Shown in pieces: positions 1-11,063 of a DNA stretch of 64,000 bases. The stretch comes from Sorghum bicolor (lineage: Eukaryota; Streptophyta; Magnoliopsida; Poales; Poaceae): NCBI RefSeq assembly GCF_000003195.3, contig NC_012876.2:57716407-57780406 (forward strand), in the 5' to 3' direction. The notes under the pieces were generated by a model. The model made no database searches, had not been told where the DNA came from, and saw only the letters and a program-made list of their open reading frames with translations. Each line of letters begins with the position of its first letter. The stretch's first letter is position 1. Both the position numbers and the translations under genes were made by a program.

Positions 1-276
1 TAAACAAACACCGCAAAATCAAAGGAAAACCCACCACCAAAACGAATCAATCCACACACCAGATGAGCAAATCGAAGCCCAGGGCGGCGTAAGGACGCCG
101 CCGATGGCGTAACCGGAAGCAGGTAGCTTCGATTTATGGGGTAGGAAGAGCAAAGCGTGGGGAGGACGGAACCCTAATCTAGCCGCGGCAACAATAACAC
201 GATTTCCCAACCAGAATAGAAGGCAAGTGCGGTGGCGGATCTGTGAATCGAGCACGACACGAGCCTCCCGTCCCAA

Positions 277-575
277 TCCAATCCAATCAAATAAACATTT
301 CACCGATTGTCGAAAAAAATTATAACAAATCAGTAAAACGGCACCAGATCCTCCCAGTTCCCAGTTTCGATCCTCGCATCTCGCAGGGGTTTAACACCAA
401 GCAGGTAGGGATCCAAAGGAAGACGAATCCAATCCGATCAAATAAACATTTCAAGGATTGTCGAAAAAAATTATAAATCAGTAAAACGGCACCAGATCCT
501 CCCAGTTCCCAGTTTCGATCCTCGCATCTCGCAGGGGTTTAACACCGAGCAGGTAGGGATCCAAAGGAAGACGAA
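277..575. repeat. 150-bp tandem duplication
   Basis: Two near-identical copies lie head to tail, 277-427 (151 bp) and 428-575 (148 bp). They differ by a 3-bp deletion and a few substitutions. Both contain the same GC-richer segment (around 330-410 and 480-560). The duplication sits where an intron or 5' exon of a possible minus-strand gene would be. Confidence 0.9.
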
Positions 576-1190
576 CCTGGGGAGAACGTGTGCTGACTGA
601 TGAGGGGGGCAGAGCAGAGGGCGAGATGAAACGCTCGGATTTGGGATATCGCCTCGCCTTGTAGGCCTTGTATAGGTGGTGCGCGTAGGTGCGGAATCTT
701 CTGGCCGATCCGCTTACTCCCCCGTTCCTGTGTGCGGGCTCGGCAACGAGGATTTCATGACGATTCATTATTCCTGTGGATTGAAGAGGGATAGAAAAAA
801 ACAAGGGGCGCGGATTAATTACCTTCTGGATTTGGAATCGGGAATGCGAGGAAGAGAATGAAAAGGATTTTGTTTCGATCTACGAAGAGATGGATGATAC
901 CTGCTGCGGCTGAGGCTGCGGATGCCGCTGCACGAGGCCACGATCCGACGCCGCTCTGGTGTCGTTGGCGCGGTGGATTTTCCACGCGCTTCGCCCAATC
1001 GAAAGTCGAAACTGCCTGTTTGCTTGCTCGTTGCTTTGGCACCGCATTCGCGGCCTGGGATGGGACTCATGCGAGCGAGCGAGCGTCAGAGCGTGCCGTG
1101 GCAGCGTCGCGCTGTGGTTTCTGGGTGCTGTTCGCGAGATATGTGCGCCCAGCAGCTCCTCGCTCTGGCGTGTTCTTCATCCTCTCGGGC
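576..1190 (-). other. Possible 5' end of a minus-strand gene running off the left edge
   Basis: The stretch 815-1190 is GC-rich against AT-rich DNA to its right, as in grass promoters and 5' leaders. On the minus strand a good donor (AG|GTAATT) falls at 822-821, with an alternative at 900-899 (CAG|GTATCA). A pyrimidine-rich acceptor ending CCCCAG lies at 578-577. This would fit a leader exon and intron of a gene located before base 1. No open frame here resembles a known protein, so only the general pattern supports the call. Confidence 0.3.
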
Positions 1191-1370
1191 TTTTTTTTTT
1201 CCCTTTTTTTATGAGAGAAGTGACATCATAAATAATCCAATTTCTCGATTACAGAAATATAGGACAAAATATACCCACTGTTCGTTTTAGTCCAAAACAA
1301 GGAATTGAGAAGGGTTTCCTAGTGAAAGTCCTCCTCAATCAACTCCGACACTTCTCCTATCTTATGGTTC

Positions 1371-1588
1371 GGGACTTGTTTAGTTTAAAAGTTTTCGAGA
1401 CTGTAGTACTTTTATTTTTATTTAAAAAATATTGTTCAATTATAGAGTAGTTAGGCTTAAAAGATTCATCTCGTGATTTATAGGTAAACTGTGCAATTAG
1501 TTTTTATTTTCATCTATATTTAGTGCTCCATGCATGTGTCGCAAGATCCAATGTGACGGGGAATCTTGAAAAGTTTTTGGTTTTTAGG
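1371..1588. mobile_element. Truncated Tourist-like MITE (GGCCTTGTTTAG family)
   Basis: The segment begins with a diverged form of the family terminus (CTTGTTTAGTTT). It keeps the family's internal blocks (CTAGGCTTAAAAGATTC-like, ACTGTGCAATTAG, CTCCATGCATG) but lacks a clear right terminus. Other copies in this window have TAA or TTA target duplications, as in the PIF/Harbinger (Tourist) group. Nothing supportable is seen between here and 2288. Confidence 0.7.
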
Positions 1589-2288
1589 ATGTATGGTAGC
1601 ATAATTTTTATTCGGAGTCTTTAAGCATTCAAACTTATAAATTGGTGTTGCAAACTGATGAACATGCCTCGCTATCCTATGAGTTATTCTATTGACCTAT
1701 CATGGAATCTTACAAAACTCAAAATCTTATTTCTCAAGAGTATCCCTAAGTAATTGACAATCCGAAAACATGAAATCACACCAAACAAGTTTCATACATT
1801 TTTGTGTAGTAATATATGGTCATGGGTCATTAGTTATAATGTTATGTCATCATTTCATGTTGTTGTGGCGAAGTAATAAGGAAGGAATGTAAGAGATTGG
1901 TTTTATATAAGTGAAGCTAGGTATATGATGTCTCTAGGATTATGAAACATATTGAAACAGACATTGGTTTCATTCCATCCTACTTTTCGCCAAATTCTAT
2001 GTGTCAAACTTAAATGTTGTACTAAAAACAACCAGATAAAACAATGCATGGGAAGGAGTTGTTTTATTCATCAACTCGAAAGCACTCTAGATGGCAAGGC
2101 ATTCTTAGAAACAATAAAATAAAACATTCGGTTTGTTTCTCAAGAAACATATGGGCAATAAATTACTCTGGAATTAACAAGAGTATTACCCCACCTAACT
2201 CTGATGATAATCAATTAAATACTCTTTTGCACATGTAGAGTATTGTCTAGAAACACTAATATGAAACTCTCTCCTATGATTGGCCTTA

Positions 2289-2652
2289 GAGCAACTTCAA
2301 CCGTTTGGCAAAATTCGTTTCCCAAATTTTATTGTTTGTCAACTTCAAAAATAATATGGGGAGGAAAAAATATCTCATATCCAACGGTTTGGCAAATTTT
2401 ATTTCCAAAAACTCAAAAATCTGCTAACAAAATGAAAAGCCTTGCTAAGCGAACGAAGAGCTCCGCTAAGCATGAGGAGAAAGACTGATGCCAAGCATAG
2501 AGCCCGCGCGCATATTTGTGCGCTAGATAGAGAGATATGACAAGTTAGAAAAGATGGAGAATTGAGATGTTAAACTGTTGGAGAGAGTCTTTCCTCATTT
2601 TGTTAAAAAAATTATGGATAGGAAGTCATTTGTCAAACTGTTGGAGATGCTC
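2289..2652. mobile_element. Tourist-like MITE with GAGCATCTCCAACAG-type termini
   Basis: The left terminus GAGCAACTTCAACCG matches the reverse complement of the right terminus (GAGCATCTCCAACAG) with a few mismatches. TTA flanks both sides (2286-2288 and 2653-2655). The element is 364 bp, with no coding capacity. Confidence 0.75.
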
Positions 2653-2655
2653 TTA

Positions 2656-4651
2656 GTGTTTGATTTAACGTTTCTTAGGAGTCCTTATTCTTCTTTTTCT
2701 TGCCAACTAGACATCTTTACTATATGCACTATGTCTACAATTTGAAGACACTAGATGATTCCCCATGTGTTATTGTGAAAATTAGAGACATAGATTTTTT
2801 TTATAAGAATGAGATGAATAAAGCAATCATTAAAGTGGTTGGGTATCTAATTAGGAGACTAGAATATCCAAAAAAATATTAGAGGTTGAGTTACAAGTTG
2901 CTTGAATCGAGAGAAAATTAAGGTGTATATTTTGATAATACGACATGAGATATACCAAATGCAAGTACTTATTAGTCTAGCATGGGCTCGTTTGGCTCCC
3001 GCCACATGCCATCTTTATGCATGTCTGGTTGTGCCATAGATGTAGCGAACAAAATGGGCGCCAGACATTTGGTGAGAGTTGAGGTGAGTTTACATGGTAG
3101 CAACCAAACGCACATTCAACATGCCACAATTTAATTGTGGTGTGGTATGAGCCAAACACACAAACAAATATGGTTATATAGTAGTAATTTTATTATATGA
3201 GTTATTTATTATTAAAGCTTTATTTGCAAATAAACAAGTTGATTTTAATTAATTTGGTGAAGAGGTGAAGAGGGTAGTGTCAACCTTCCACATCTTGAAA
3301 CCCTTTGAGAGGAGAAAATATCTCAACCTCTCATATCATGCTTAGCACTTACCGCAGTGTTTTGCAAAACCATTTTCACTTGCTACTCACTATGTCACTA
3401 AGCATAATGCGTATGCAAATGAAACTCACACTTAGTGGAACCAAATAAATGTTGCAACTAAAGATTTTCTCTTTTTATATAGTACGACTATCTATCTTAA
3501 ATCCAACTTGTTTGGCCAAATATATCAACTCTCATCTTTCATTAGACTTTATAGGCCTTTCAACCAAACATATCAACTCCCAACTTTTCTGGCCTTACGA
3601 ATTTTATCAAATTTCTAGCCAACTTCAAGGCAACACTTTTTGCCAAGCAAGTTATGAGGGCTCCAACCATGGCTTAATTCGACAGTTGACATCGGTTCTT
3701 GATAACGAACCTGAGCTCCATGATGGTGAGACACTCACCCTCCATGACCACTGTGGCGCTCTTGTTGACACATGGGTTTCTTGCAGGGGCATCAGGTCTC
3801 TAACGCATAGGAAAAAGGCACCATGCAAGCTAAAATTATGGACCACAAGCGACTCATTGGTCACCTTTTAGAACATGTTCAGCAATACTTGAGCTTTAAA
3901 ACCAAAATTGAGGGTCATAGCTCCAATAGACCCTACTAGAGATCTAAAAAATAAGAGGCTCAAATCTCTCCTCAACCCTCATCCATGGAGGCTCTAGAGG
4001 AGCACATACTCACTCGAACCTTTCTATGTTGGTCACTCATGCCCCTTCGGATCTACCCTCGTGTCACTTCTTGACATCACTCCTTGGTCTGACGATCCTT
4101 CTCAGCGGCACCCCTGCACGGCCTCCTCCCTAGCGCCCTCCCTGGCTCGGCAACTCCTCCCTGGCTCAACCTCACACGATGGCACAATCGCACCCACCCA
4201 TCGCCACCACCAGATCCGACCTCCTTCGTCCTAGGCACGCCCCGCCCATGGTACTAAATAGTGGTTGTAACAACCATAATAGTCATAGCGGCCTCAAAGC
4301 ACTACCGCTATGATGTAGTAGTCTAGGTTTTGCAAGTTGGAACTTAGCGACTGCTATTTGAGTTAGCGATCTGCTATAGCAGTTCACAATTCTTTGTAGT
4401 GGTCGCAATGGCATGGAGTGGTACACAAAAAATAAATAATTCTAGTGCACTTAAGATACACATATGGTTTAAGTGACCATATAAGTATGTGAGACATCAA
4501 TTCTTTAGGTACAATTAATTGACTATTTATAACCATTATTCACGATATATATGCTTAAATTTACATTTGCCGCTATTGGAACTTAGTGTCTGCAATAGCG
4601 CCCGCTATCCGCTATCTTGATATCAATCTGCTACCAACCCGCTATGCTATT
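2656..4651. other. AT-rich intergenic DNA without a supported gene
   Basis: No open frame here resembles a known protein. The 140-codon frame at 3449-3871 lacks coding character. At 2985-3165 weak inverted termini (GTTTGGCTC...GAGCCAAAC) suggest an old MITE. At about 4248-4650 there are repeated CGCTAT/ATAGCG motifs and short inverted ends (TAAATAG...CTATTT), possibly an old hAT- or Mutator-like MITE next to the copia remnant. I cannot place the ends with confidence. Confidence 0.4.
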
Positions 4652-4850
4652 TGTCTCACTAAAGATCAGATGTAAGAAAGAACAAAGCATGTTGATGTGA
4701 GATGTCATTTTATTTGAGGTGTCATTGTTGAAGGTGATGTTAAGGTATGCAAGGTAAATGCCCACGATAATCCCGTTGATATGTTGACAAAGCCTGTTCT
4801 TGAAGCTAATAAGTTTGAGCTATGCTCAGGCTTAGTTGGTATTATATTAT
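4652..4850 (+). pseudogene. Ty1-copia RNase H C-terminus, decayed
   Basis: Translation gives the hallmark end of copia polyproteins: LTKDQM, then ERTKHVDVRCHF, then DNPVDMLTKPV and KFELCSGLVG. Two in-frame stops interrupt it (after DQM and after HFI). It is a short relic of the RNase H end, followed by a 3' LTR relic. The upstream polyprotein is absent, replaced by unrelated repetitive DNA. Confidence 0.8.
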
Positions 4851-4960
4851 AACTTAAGTCCTAGTGACTTTTAGTGTAGATGATTTTTTTTATTATTGAA
4901 GTAAGTTAATTGATGATACTTTATTTTGCTACAAGATATAAATTTTCTCAAGGTGAATTT

Positions 4961-5255
4961 TATTGGAGCATGATCCAAATTCTAATGCGAGTTTTGCATG
5001 GACGTATGAAGGGCCCATAGCTTGGGGTATGTTAATTAGAATATTTGTTTTTGTATTGAACTTTTGTTCGTCTGTCCTATATCTATATCTTTGTAAGCTA
5101 CGTGGGAAGAGTTGACTCATTTGTATCCCCTATGTACTGTACTCTCATCGTATAGTGGAGATTACTGTTTTAGCGCATGTGGTTTTTTTACAAGGATTTT
5201 TCATGTAAATTTTTGTGTCCTGTGCTCGATCTTTATTTACATTATTTGCTAACAA
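4961..5255 (+). mobile_element. Copia 3' LTR remnant
   Basis: It follows the RNase H relic at the usual distance, after a polypurine-like CTCAAGGTGA. It starts TATTGGAGC (degenerate TGTTGGA) and ends GCTAACAA, so the ends are imperfect inverted repeats. The LTR is short (about 295 bp) and no 5' LTR is visible. Confidence 0.55.
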
Positions 5256-5439
5256 CATGCTTACTTAGTCCTTTGCATCTACAACAGAGAAGATGATTGG
5301 TAAAAAATATACTTTGTAGTTCTAACACTTTGAGTCTGTCCTACTAAATTATTTGATGTATTTGAAATGAGATCGATGTTAGTGTATCTAACTCTATTTC
5401 TATGTATCGTTGTTTTTTATGAATCTTAAACATATTAGT

Positions 5440-5699
5440 ATTCTTTTCGTATAGTATTTAGAAGTCGTTTTTATAAGGTTTTGGTCAAACATTGAGAATA
5501 TAAATTATCAATAACTTTTAAATTGTTGAGTTTGCAAATGTGAAAATTATATGAATAGATTTGTTTTAAATAGTTTCATTAAAGTATATATATCATTTTT
5601 TATAAATACTTATAAAAATAAGAGGTTAAAGTTGTGTTTTGAAGATCATATCACTATCCTATTCTAAACGACTTCTAAATCCTATACGGAGGGAGTATC
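5440..5699. mobile_element. Stowaway-like MITE
   Basis: The left end (TTCTTTTCGTATAGTATTTAG) and the right end (CTAAATCCTATACGGAGGGA) are inverted repeats and TA flanks the ends. CGGAGGGAGTA is a typical Stowaway/mariner terminus in grasses. Confidence 0.6.
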
Positions 5700-5706
5700 T
5701 ATTCTT

Positions 5707-5709
<3 letters not shown>

Positions 5710-5749
<40 letters not shown>
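5710..5749. repeat. (AT)n microsatellite
   Basis: About 20 uninterrupted AT units lie between two Stowaway-like MITEs. Confidence 0.95.
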
Positions 5750-5751
<2 letters not shown>

Positions 5752-5812
5752 CTTTTTGACGTTTATTGATTTGTACTACCGAAATGTCACCATGGCGTTA
5801 ACATGTATAACA

Positions 5813-6070
5813 TACTCCCATTATACTATAAGTCATTCTAAGAATCTTTGAGGGTCAAAGCATCTCAAGTTTGATCAAATTTATGTAATAATATAATAAC
5901 ATTTATGATTCTAACTAAGTATTCTTAGTTTCTTTATTAAGTATATTTTCATAGTATATCTACTTGATGTCATAAATCTTTTTATTTTTTTCCATAATTT
6001 TAGTCAAACTTGAAATGCTTGTACTCTCAAAGATTCTTGAAATGACTTATAGTTTAGCATGCAGGGAGTA
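5813..6070. mobile_element. Stowaway MITE
   Basis: Ends are TACTCCC and GGGAGTA, with internal arms TATAAGTCATTC...GAATCTTTGAG matching CTCAAAGATTC...AATGACTTATA as inverted repeats. It belongs to the same family as the copies inside the Helitron at 19.2-21.0 kb. Confidence 0.8.
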
Positions 6071-6079
6071 CCAATAAAA

Positions 6080-6454
6080 TCTATATCTCTTATATAGATA
6101 AACCTCACTAGCTAATTCTTTTGACATGCAAAGCATCCACATCATCATCCACTAGAGCATCCCACTAACTAATTCTCTTGCCATGCAAAGCGTCCACATC
6201 AACATCCACTAAATCATCCCACTAATACATTACCCCGCCATGCAAAGTGTTCACATCATTATCCACTAATAAATCGAACTAACACATATCATTTTATCAT
6301 GTATCTATGTTATTCACGTTAGCAAACTACATTATTTTGTAACATATATTTAGTTTTCTATGCTAGAATACTAAAAATCATCCACTAACATATATTATGA
6401 TAGTATATAACTTTACCAGTAATTCCTGCAGCAACGCGCGGGGCATTCTCCTAG
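6080..6454 (+). mobile_element. Small non-autonomous Helitron
   Basis: The segment starts TCTATATCTC directly after an A and ends in a GC-rich GCAACGCGCGGGG block followed by TTCTCCTAG and then a T. TC start, CTAG end and insertion between A and T are the defining Helitron features, and this 3' end is very like known grass Helitrons. Three diverged copies of a roughly 62-bp repeat (CATGCAAAG...CCACATCA...ATCCACTA) occupy about 6108-6290. No coding capacity. Confidence 0.85.
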
Positions 6455-6579
6455 TTACAATAATGAGAGTTTTGTGTGAAAGGCTGCCCTGTAAATTTAG
6501 AGATTCATTTCCAATTTTTGTTGGAGCTAGATTTTAATCTATATAACTGTTTATCTGGGTTTACGGAAGGTTTTAGATA

Positions 6580-7528
6580 AGAAAAAAGTCTACATAACCT
6601 CCTAAACTATTTTTTGTGGTGGAATACTTCATCCCTAAACTATAAAACCAGATATCCTACCTCCTAAACTTTCAAAACCGGTAAAATAACACCCTAGAGT
6701 GGTTTTAGAGGGTGGTTTTGTCTTTTTATTTTTTATTTATTTCAGCTTAATAATGTAAAAATCATAATAAATCATAGAAAAATTATAAAATGAAAATTCA
6801 AATTTGTTGGACTCCTGATGAGTAGATCTACACAATGAATATATAATATGGTATACTTTATTACAAAGTTTTTGTTGTAACTTTAAATCTATGTTTTTCT
6901 ATAATTAATAAGAATAATTTATATATGTAGTTCCTATGGTTCAATTGTGATAAAATTCTTATGCTGGGCTCATTATTGTATTCTTGAACTATGGTAAAAG
7001 TTCCGTACCTATTGCATCACATATAACTTAGTTATAGATTTATTTAGCTTTATTCTTATTAAATCTATGATTTATCTATAACTAAGTTATACATGATTCA
7101 ATGAGTATGGAATTTTTACCATAGTGCAATCATACAATAATAAGCCCACCATAAAAATTTTACCACAATTAGACCATAGGAACTACATATATGAATTATT
7201 TGAATTAATTATAGAAAACATATATTTAAAGATACAGCAAAAACTTTGTACCAAAGTATACCATATTATATATTCACTGTGTAGACCTACTCATCAGAAG
7301 TCCAATAAAATTGAGTTTTTATTTTATAATTTTTCTATAATTTATTATAATTTTTTAAATATTCAGCGAAAATAAATAAATAAAAAAGATAAAACCACCC
7401 TTAAAATCACTCGAGAGGGTTATTTGACCGGTTTTGAAAGTTTAGGGGATAAAATATAATATCCGATTTTATAGTTTGGGGATGAAGTATTTCATCCTAT
7501 ATAATTTGGGGTTATGTATCTTTTTTTC
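6580..7528. mobile_element. 949-bp foldback element (two long inverted arms)
   Basis: The left arm (about 6580-7040) is matched by its reverse complement on the right (about 7060-7528) nearly end to end, with a short AT-rich centre near 7050. Matching landmarks include TACATAACC/GGTTATGTA at the tips, AAAACCGGT/ACCGGTTTT, and the central ATAACTTAGTTAT pairs. It has no coding capacity. The ends (GAAAAAAGT and TTTTTTTCC) could be Mutator- or hAT-type MITE ends. Transcription would give a long hairpin RNA. Confidence 0.8.
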
Positions 7529-7537
7529 CTCGTAGAT

Positions 7538-7771
7538 ATGTTTACTTCCAGTTAAAACCCAAAATTTTTCAAGATTTCCCATCACATCCGGTCTTTAGAG
7601 GCATGCATGAAGTATTAAATATAGACAAAAATAAAAACTAATTCATAGTTTGATCGGAATTTATGATACAAATCTTTTGAACCTAGTTAGTCCATAGTTG
7701 GACAATAATTACCATAAACAAACGAAAATGCTACGATGTTGTGAATTTTTTTTTTGTTTGTGAACTAAACA
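7538..7771. mobile_element. Tourist-like MITE in the promoter of the first RBR gene
   Basis: Degenerate ends TGTTTACTTCC and GTGAACTAAACA and the family's internal blocks (CCATCACATC, TAAATATAGACAAAAATAAA, ACGAAAATGCTA) place it in the GGCCTTGTTTAG family. It lies about 120 bp upstream of the TATA box of the RBR gene and abuts the foldback element. Confidence 0.7.
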
Positions 7772-7891
7772 CGGAGAAATCCGGAATGCGAGCCTCAAAA
7801 CCAGCATCAGCTTTCCAAATTCCCACTCCGGATACCAAACGACGTTTTGGTTTGCAAATTATATAGGCTCCAGTACCGCAGTATGTGCACC

Positions 7892-7898
7892 TATAAAT
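7892..7898 (+). promoter_or_regulatory. TATA box of the first RBR gene
   Basis: TATAAAT lies 79 bp before the ATG at 7971. This implies a start of transcription near 7920-7930 and a leader of about 40-50 nt. It rules out the upstream GTG codon at 7905 as part of the protein. Confidence 0.7.
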
Positions 7899-7970
7899 CG
7901 GCCAGTGCTCAGTCTAGCGAACGGCCGGATCGGAACCCCTTCGCTTTCTCCCCTGCTTCTCTCAAACGAA

Positions 7971-10900
7971 ATGGCAGCCGGATCTTCCAGTTCCAGCACC
8001 GCCCTCGTCGGCATCGTTGACGACTTCTACTTCTCCGTCCTCGCTCACGGGCGAAACGACGCTGGCGCCGCCGGGGACGACGAGCTCTTCCCGATATCCG
8101 ACGAGAAGTACGCCACGGAGCTCCAGCTACAGGAGGTGATGATGTCCTCCGCCATCGCGGCCACGGCGCGCTCCCGGGTCGCTCCACCTCGCAGCAGCAC
8201 AGCTGCCACTAGCGACAACGCCGCCGCCGCCGCCGCGTCGGGTCACGGCAAAGGTAAGTGCGCCTACACCTCGTCGTCGTCGTCGTCGTCCCGGCCGTCC
8301 ATCGCCGTCGCCGCGACGCTCGTGTTCTGCAAGATCTGCATGGACGTGGTGCCGCCCTCCGACGCGCACCGCGCCAGCCGGGGCTGCGCACACGCCTTCT
8401 GCGGCGGCTGCCTCGCGGGCTACGTGGGCGCCAAGATCCAGGACAGGATCGCCGACGTCAGGTGCCCCGAGGAGCGGTGCGGCGGCGTGCTGGACCCGGA
8501 GCTCTGCCAGGGCATCCTGCCCCGCGAGGTCTTCGAGCGGTGGGGCGCCGCGCTGTGCGAGTCCATGCTGCTGGGGGCCAAGAGGACCTACTGCCCCTTC
8601 AAGGATTGCTCGGCGATGATGCTGGCGGACGACGACGGCAGCGACGACGTCGCCGAGGCGGAGTGCCCGAGCTGCAGGCGGCTCTTCTGTGCGAGGTGCA
8701 ACGTGGCGCCGTGGCACGCCGGCGCTACCTGCACCGAGTACAGGAAGCTCCGGAAGGGGGACAGGGGCATCGAGGACACCATGCTGCTTGAGATGGCCAA
8801 GGGGGAGAAGTGGAAGCGGTGCCCCAAGTGCGAGTTCTTCGTGGAGAAGCGTGATGGTTGCCTTCACATTACTTGCAGGTACTCCGTACGTTCCATCTCA
8901 TCATTCATCAATATGGGAGCAGTACCACTGTTTCTTCACGGATTCACATGTGCACTGCAGTCAAACTGACTCTGAAGTGCACGTAGTATTGCTTTTTCCC
9001 TTTTTTTTATTCAGGACTTGTTAAATAAGGTCACGTTAAATTCATCCAAAAACAAAAAACTTTTCAATATTTTTTTCGTCACATTAAATCTTCTGCCACA
9101 TACATAAAACATTAAATATAGATAAAAATAAAAACTAATTATACAATTTGTTTGTAAACCGTAAGACGAATTTTTTAAACATAATTACTTTATAATTGGA
9201 TAATGTTTGTCAAATAAAAACGAAAGTACTATCAAAATTAAAAAAGAAAATTAGACCTAAACAAGGCCTAAAACGAAGAACGGTTTGTTAAAGTATGGTA
9301 GATTTTTATTTAATTTAATAATTAGTGTCTAATTATAAACTAATTAAGTTTAAAAAATTAAAATTCATCTCACAAATTACTCTCTAGCTATGTTTTTAAT
9401 TTTATAAATGTCTATATTTAGTATTATATATATATTCCTTCCGTCTTAAAATGACCAATGTTTTTTACTTTGACCAATAATGTTTGTTCGTTTTGTTCAA
9501 TTTTTTATGTAAATTTTAAAATAAATAAATCATTATTAAAGTAATTCTAATAATTAAATAAGTCATATCAAAATAAATAATATTTATATAAAAGGTTATA
9601 ATAAAATTGGATAGTCAAATAAAACGTCAACAACGTTATTTTAGGCTTTGTTTAGATGCGAAAAGTTTTTAGATTTCGTTAATGTAGCACTTTCGTTTGT
9701 TTATGATAAATATTGTCTAATCATAAACTAATTAGGATAAAAGAGTTTATCTCGTGATTTACAGGTAAACTGTGATTTACAGGTAAACTGTGTACTGTAA
9801 GATTTAATGTGACGAGAAACCTTGAAAACTTTTTAGTTTTTAGATGAACTAAACAAGCCTTAGACGAAGAGAAGTACTATGTCCAAACACGATGCGACGG
9901 ATAGTAATCTTTACCGTCAGTAACAATACTGTAGAACCTAGTCATCAATATGGGAGCAGTAGCACTGTTTTTTTCACGGATTCAAATGTGCACTCCAGTC
10001 GAACGGATTCGTTTTTTTTTACGAAGTGCACTACAACTGCAGTGCAAGAACTATTAAGGCCTTGTTTAGTTCCCAGAAAATTCAAAATTTTTTCAGATTC
10101 TCCGTCACATTGAATCTTTAGACGCTTGTATGGAGTATTAAATATAGCCGAAAATAAAAACTAATTACACAGTTTGGTCGAAATTGACGAGACGAATCTT
10201 TTGACCGTAGTTAGTCTATGATTGGACAATATTTGTCAAATACAAACGAAAACGTCATTATTCATATTTTGCAAAAAAAATTGGAAGTAAACAAGGCCTA
10301 AAGGCCTTTTTAAAGAAGAAGGCCTTGCTTTGTTCCATTTTTTTTTTTGCAAAATGAATCTATAATACTTTCGTGTATTTAACAAATATTGTATAATTAT
10401 AGTCGAATTAGACTCAAAAAATTCGTCTCTCAAATTACAGGCAAACTGTACAATTAATTATTATTTTTATCTATATTTAATGCTCCATGCATTCATCACA
10501 AGATTTAATATGACAAAAAATCTGATTTTTTTTGCAAAACTTTCTGGGAACAAAACAATGCCCAAGATGAAGAAGATGAGAATTAAGGTCTTATTGTGCA
10601 TGATTTTATGGTAGCTTCTCCAGCAGTTAAATCAAAAATTCAACTTGAAAACGACTTTAGAAACCAAAATCAAGACAAAAATGCATAGGCCGAAGTCAAT
10701 TTTGGCAAGAAGCTGAAACCATAAAAATGTAGTTTCTCCGTACTTTATGATTTTTGGACAAGCCCAAATTAATCCTACTAGAGAGACTCTGGGTGGTCTC
10801 GTTAATAAAAAACAATATACACTTAAATTCAAATACTTTAAAACTCAACTTCCGTCAGTCGTCGGATTGAGCTATATATATGATCGTTTCTTGTCGAGAT

Positions 10901-11063
10901 TTTTTTGGAGCATTGTAATTTCCTCGTATCATTTCCTTCGCTTGAAAATATTTTTTTGTACAAAAAATTGATGGTATCGCGATTTTGCAGGTGTGGCTTT
11001 CAGTTTTGCTATGGATGTGGCAAGAGGTGGGGGATTACTCATTCTCGTTGCACTACAGCGTGA
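7971..11063 (+). CDS. RBR-type (RING-IBR-RING2) E3 ubiquitin ligase, two exons
   Basis: Exon 1 is 7971-8878 and exon 2 is 10991-11063, joined in frame across a GT...AG intron to give 326 residues. The N-terminal third has the DDFYFS and ISDEKYA.ELQLQE segments of plant RSL1-like RBR proteins and a serine run. RING1 starts at Cys120 (CKIC...GCAHAFCGGC...CPEERC). The IBR follows (CPFKDC...CPSCRRLFCARC..WH). RING2 starts at Cys284 (CPKC), and the predicted catalytic cysteine is Cys297 in DGCLHITC. Exon 2 supplies the last zinc ligands (CGFQFCYGC). Such enzymes take ubiquitin from an E2 onto this cysteine before transfer to a substrate. Substrate and site of action cannot be read here. The 2112-bp intron is filled with MITEs. 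ATG 7971 is chosen because it follows the TATA box and has G at -3 and +4. Confidence 0.85.
9013..9268. mobile_element. Tourist-like MITE in the RBR intron
   Basis: Ends GGACTTGTT and AACAAGGCC, followed by TAA, with the family's internal blocks. It lies in intron 1 of the first RBR gene. Confidence 0.75.
9432..9875. mobile_element. Stowaway-like MITE split by a Tourist-like MITE
   Basis: The left part starts TATTCCTTCCGTCTTAAAAT. Its complementary right terminus (TTATTTTA...GACGAAGAGAAGTA) is broken exactly at TTA by the element at 9644-9859. Removing that element restores a continuous terminal inverted repeat, so the Stowaway was there first. Confidence 0.75.
9644..9859. mobile_element. 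Tourist-like MITE inserted in a Stowaway
   Basis: It starts GGCTTTGTTTAG and ends CTAAACAAGCC, with TTA on both sides (9641-9643 and 9860-9862). The 216-bp element contains a short internal duplication (GTGATTTACAGGTAAACT twice, near 9758-9790). Confidence 0.9.
10058..10298. mobile_element. Tourist-like MITE, complete
   Basis: It starts GGCCTTGTTTAGTTCCC and ends GTAAACAAGGCC, with TAA on both sides (10055-10057 and 10299-10301). This copy is the clearest evidence for the family's target duplication. It lies in intron 1 of the first RBR gene. Confidence 0.9.
10321..10562. mobile_element. Tourist-like MITE, opposite orientation
   Basis: It starts GGCCTTGCTTTGTTCC and ends GGGAACAAAACAATGCC with the family's internal blocks. 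Its orientation is opposite to the copy 23 bp to the left. From here to 10990 the intron holds nothing else I can name. Confidence 0.75.

Noticed and set aside
3449..3871. 140-codon + strand frame
   Set aside because: No domain, no promoter or splice context, and repetitive surroundings.
7905..7970. N-terminal extension of the first RBR protein from 7905
   Set aside because: It starts with GTG, lies 7-13 bp after the TATA box and so is upstream of the expected transcript start.
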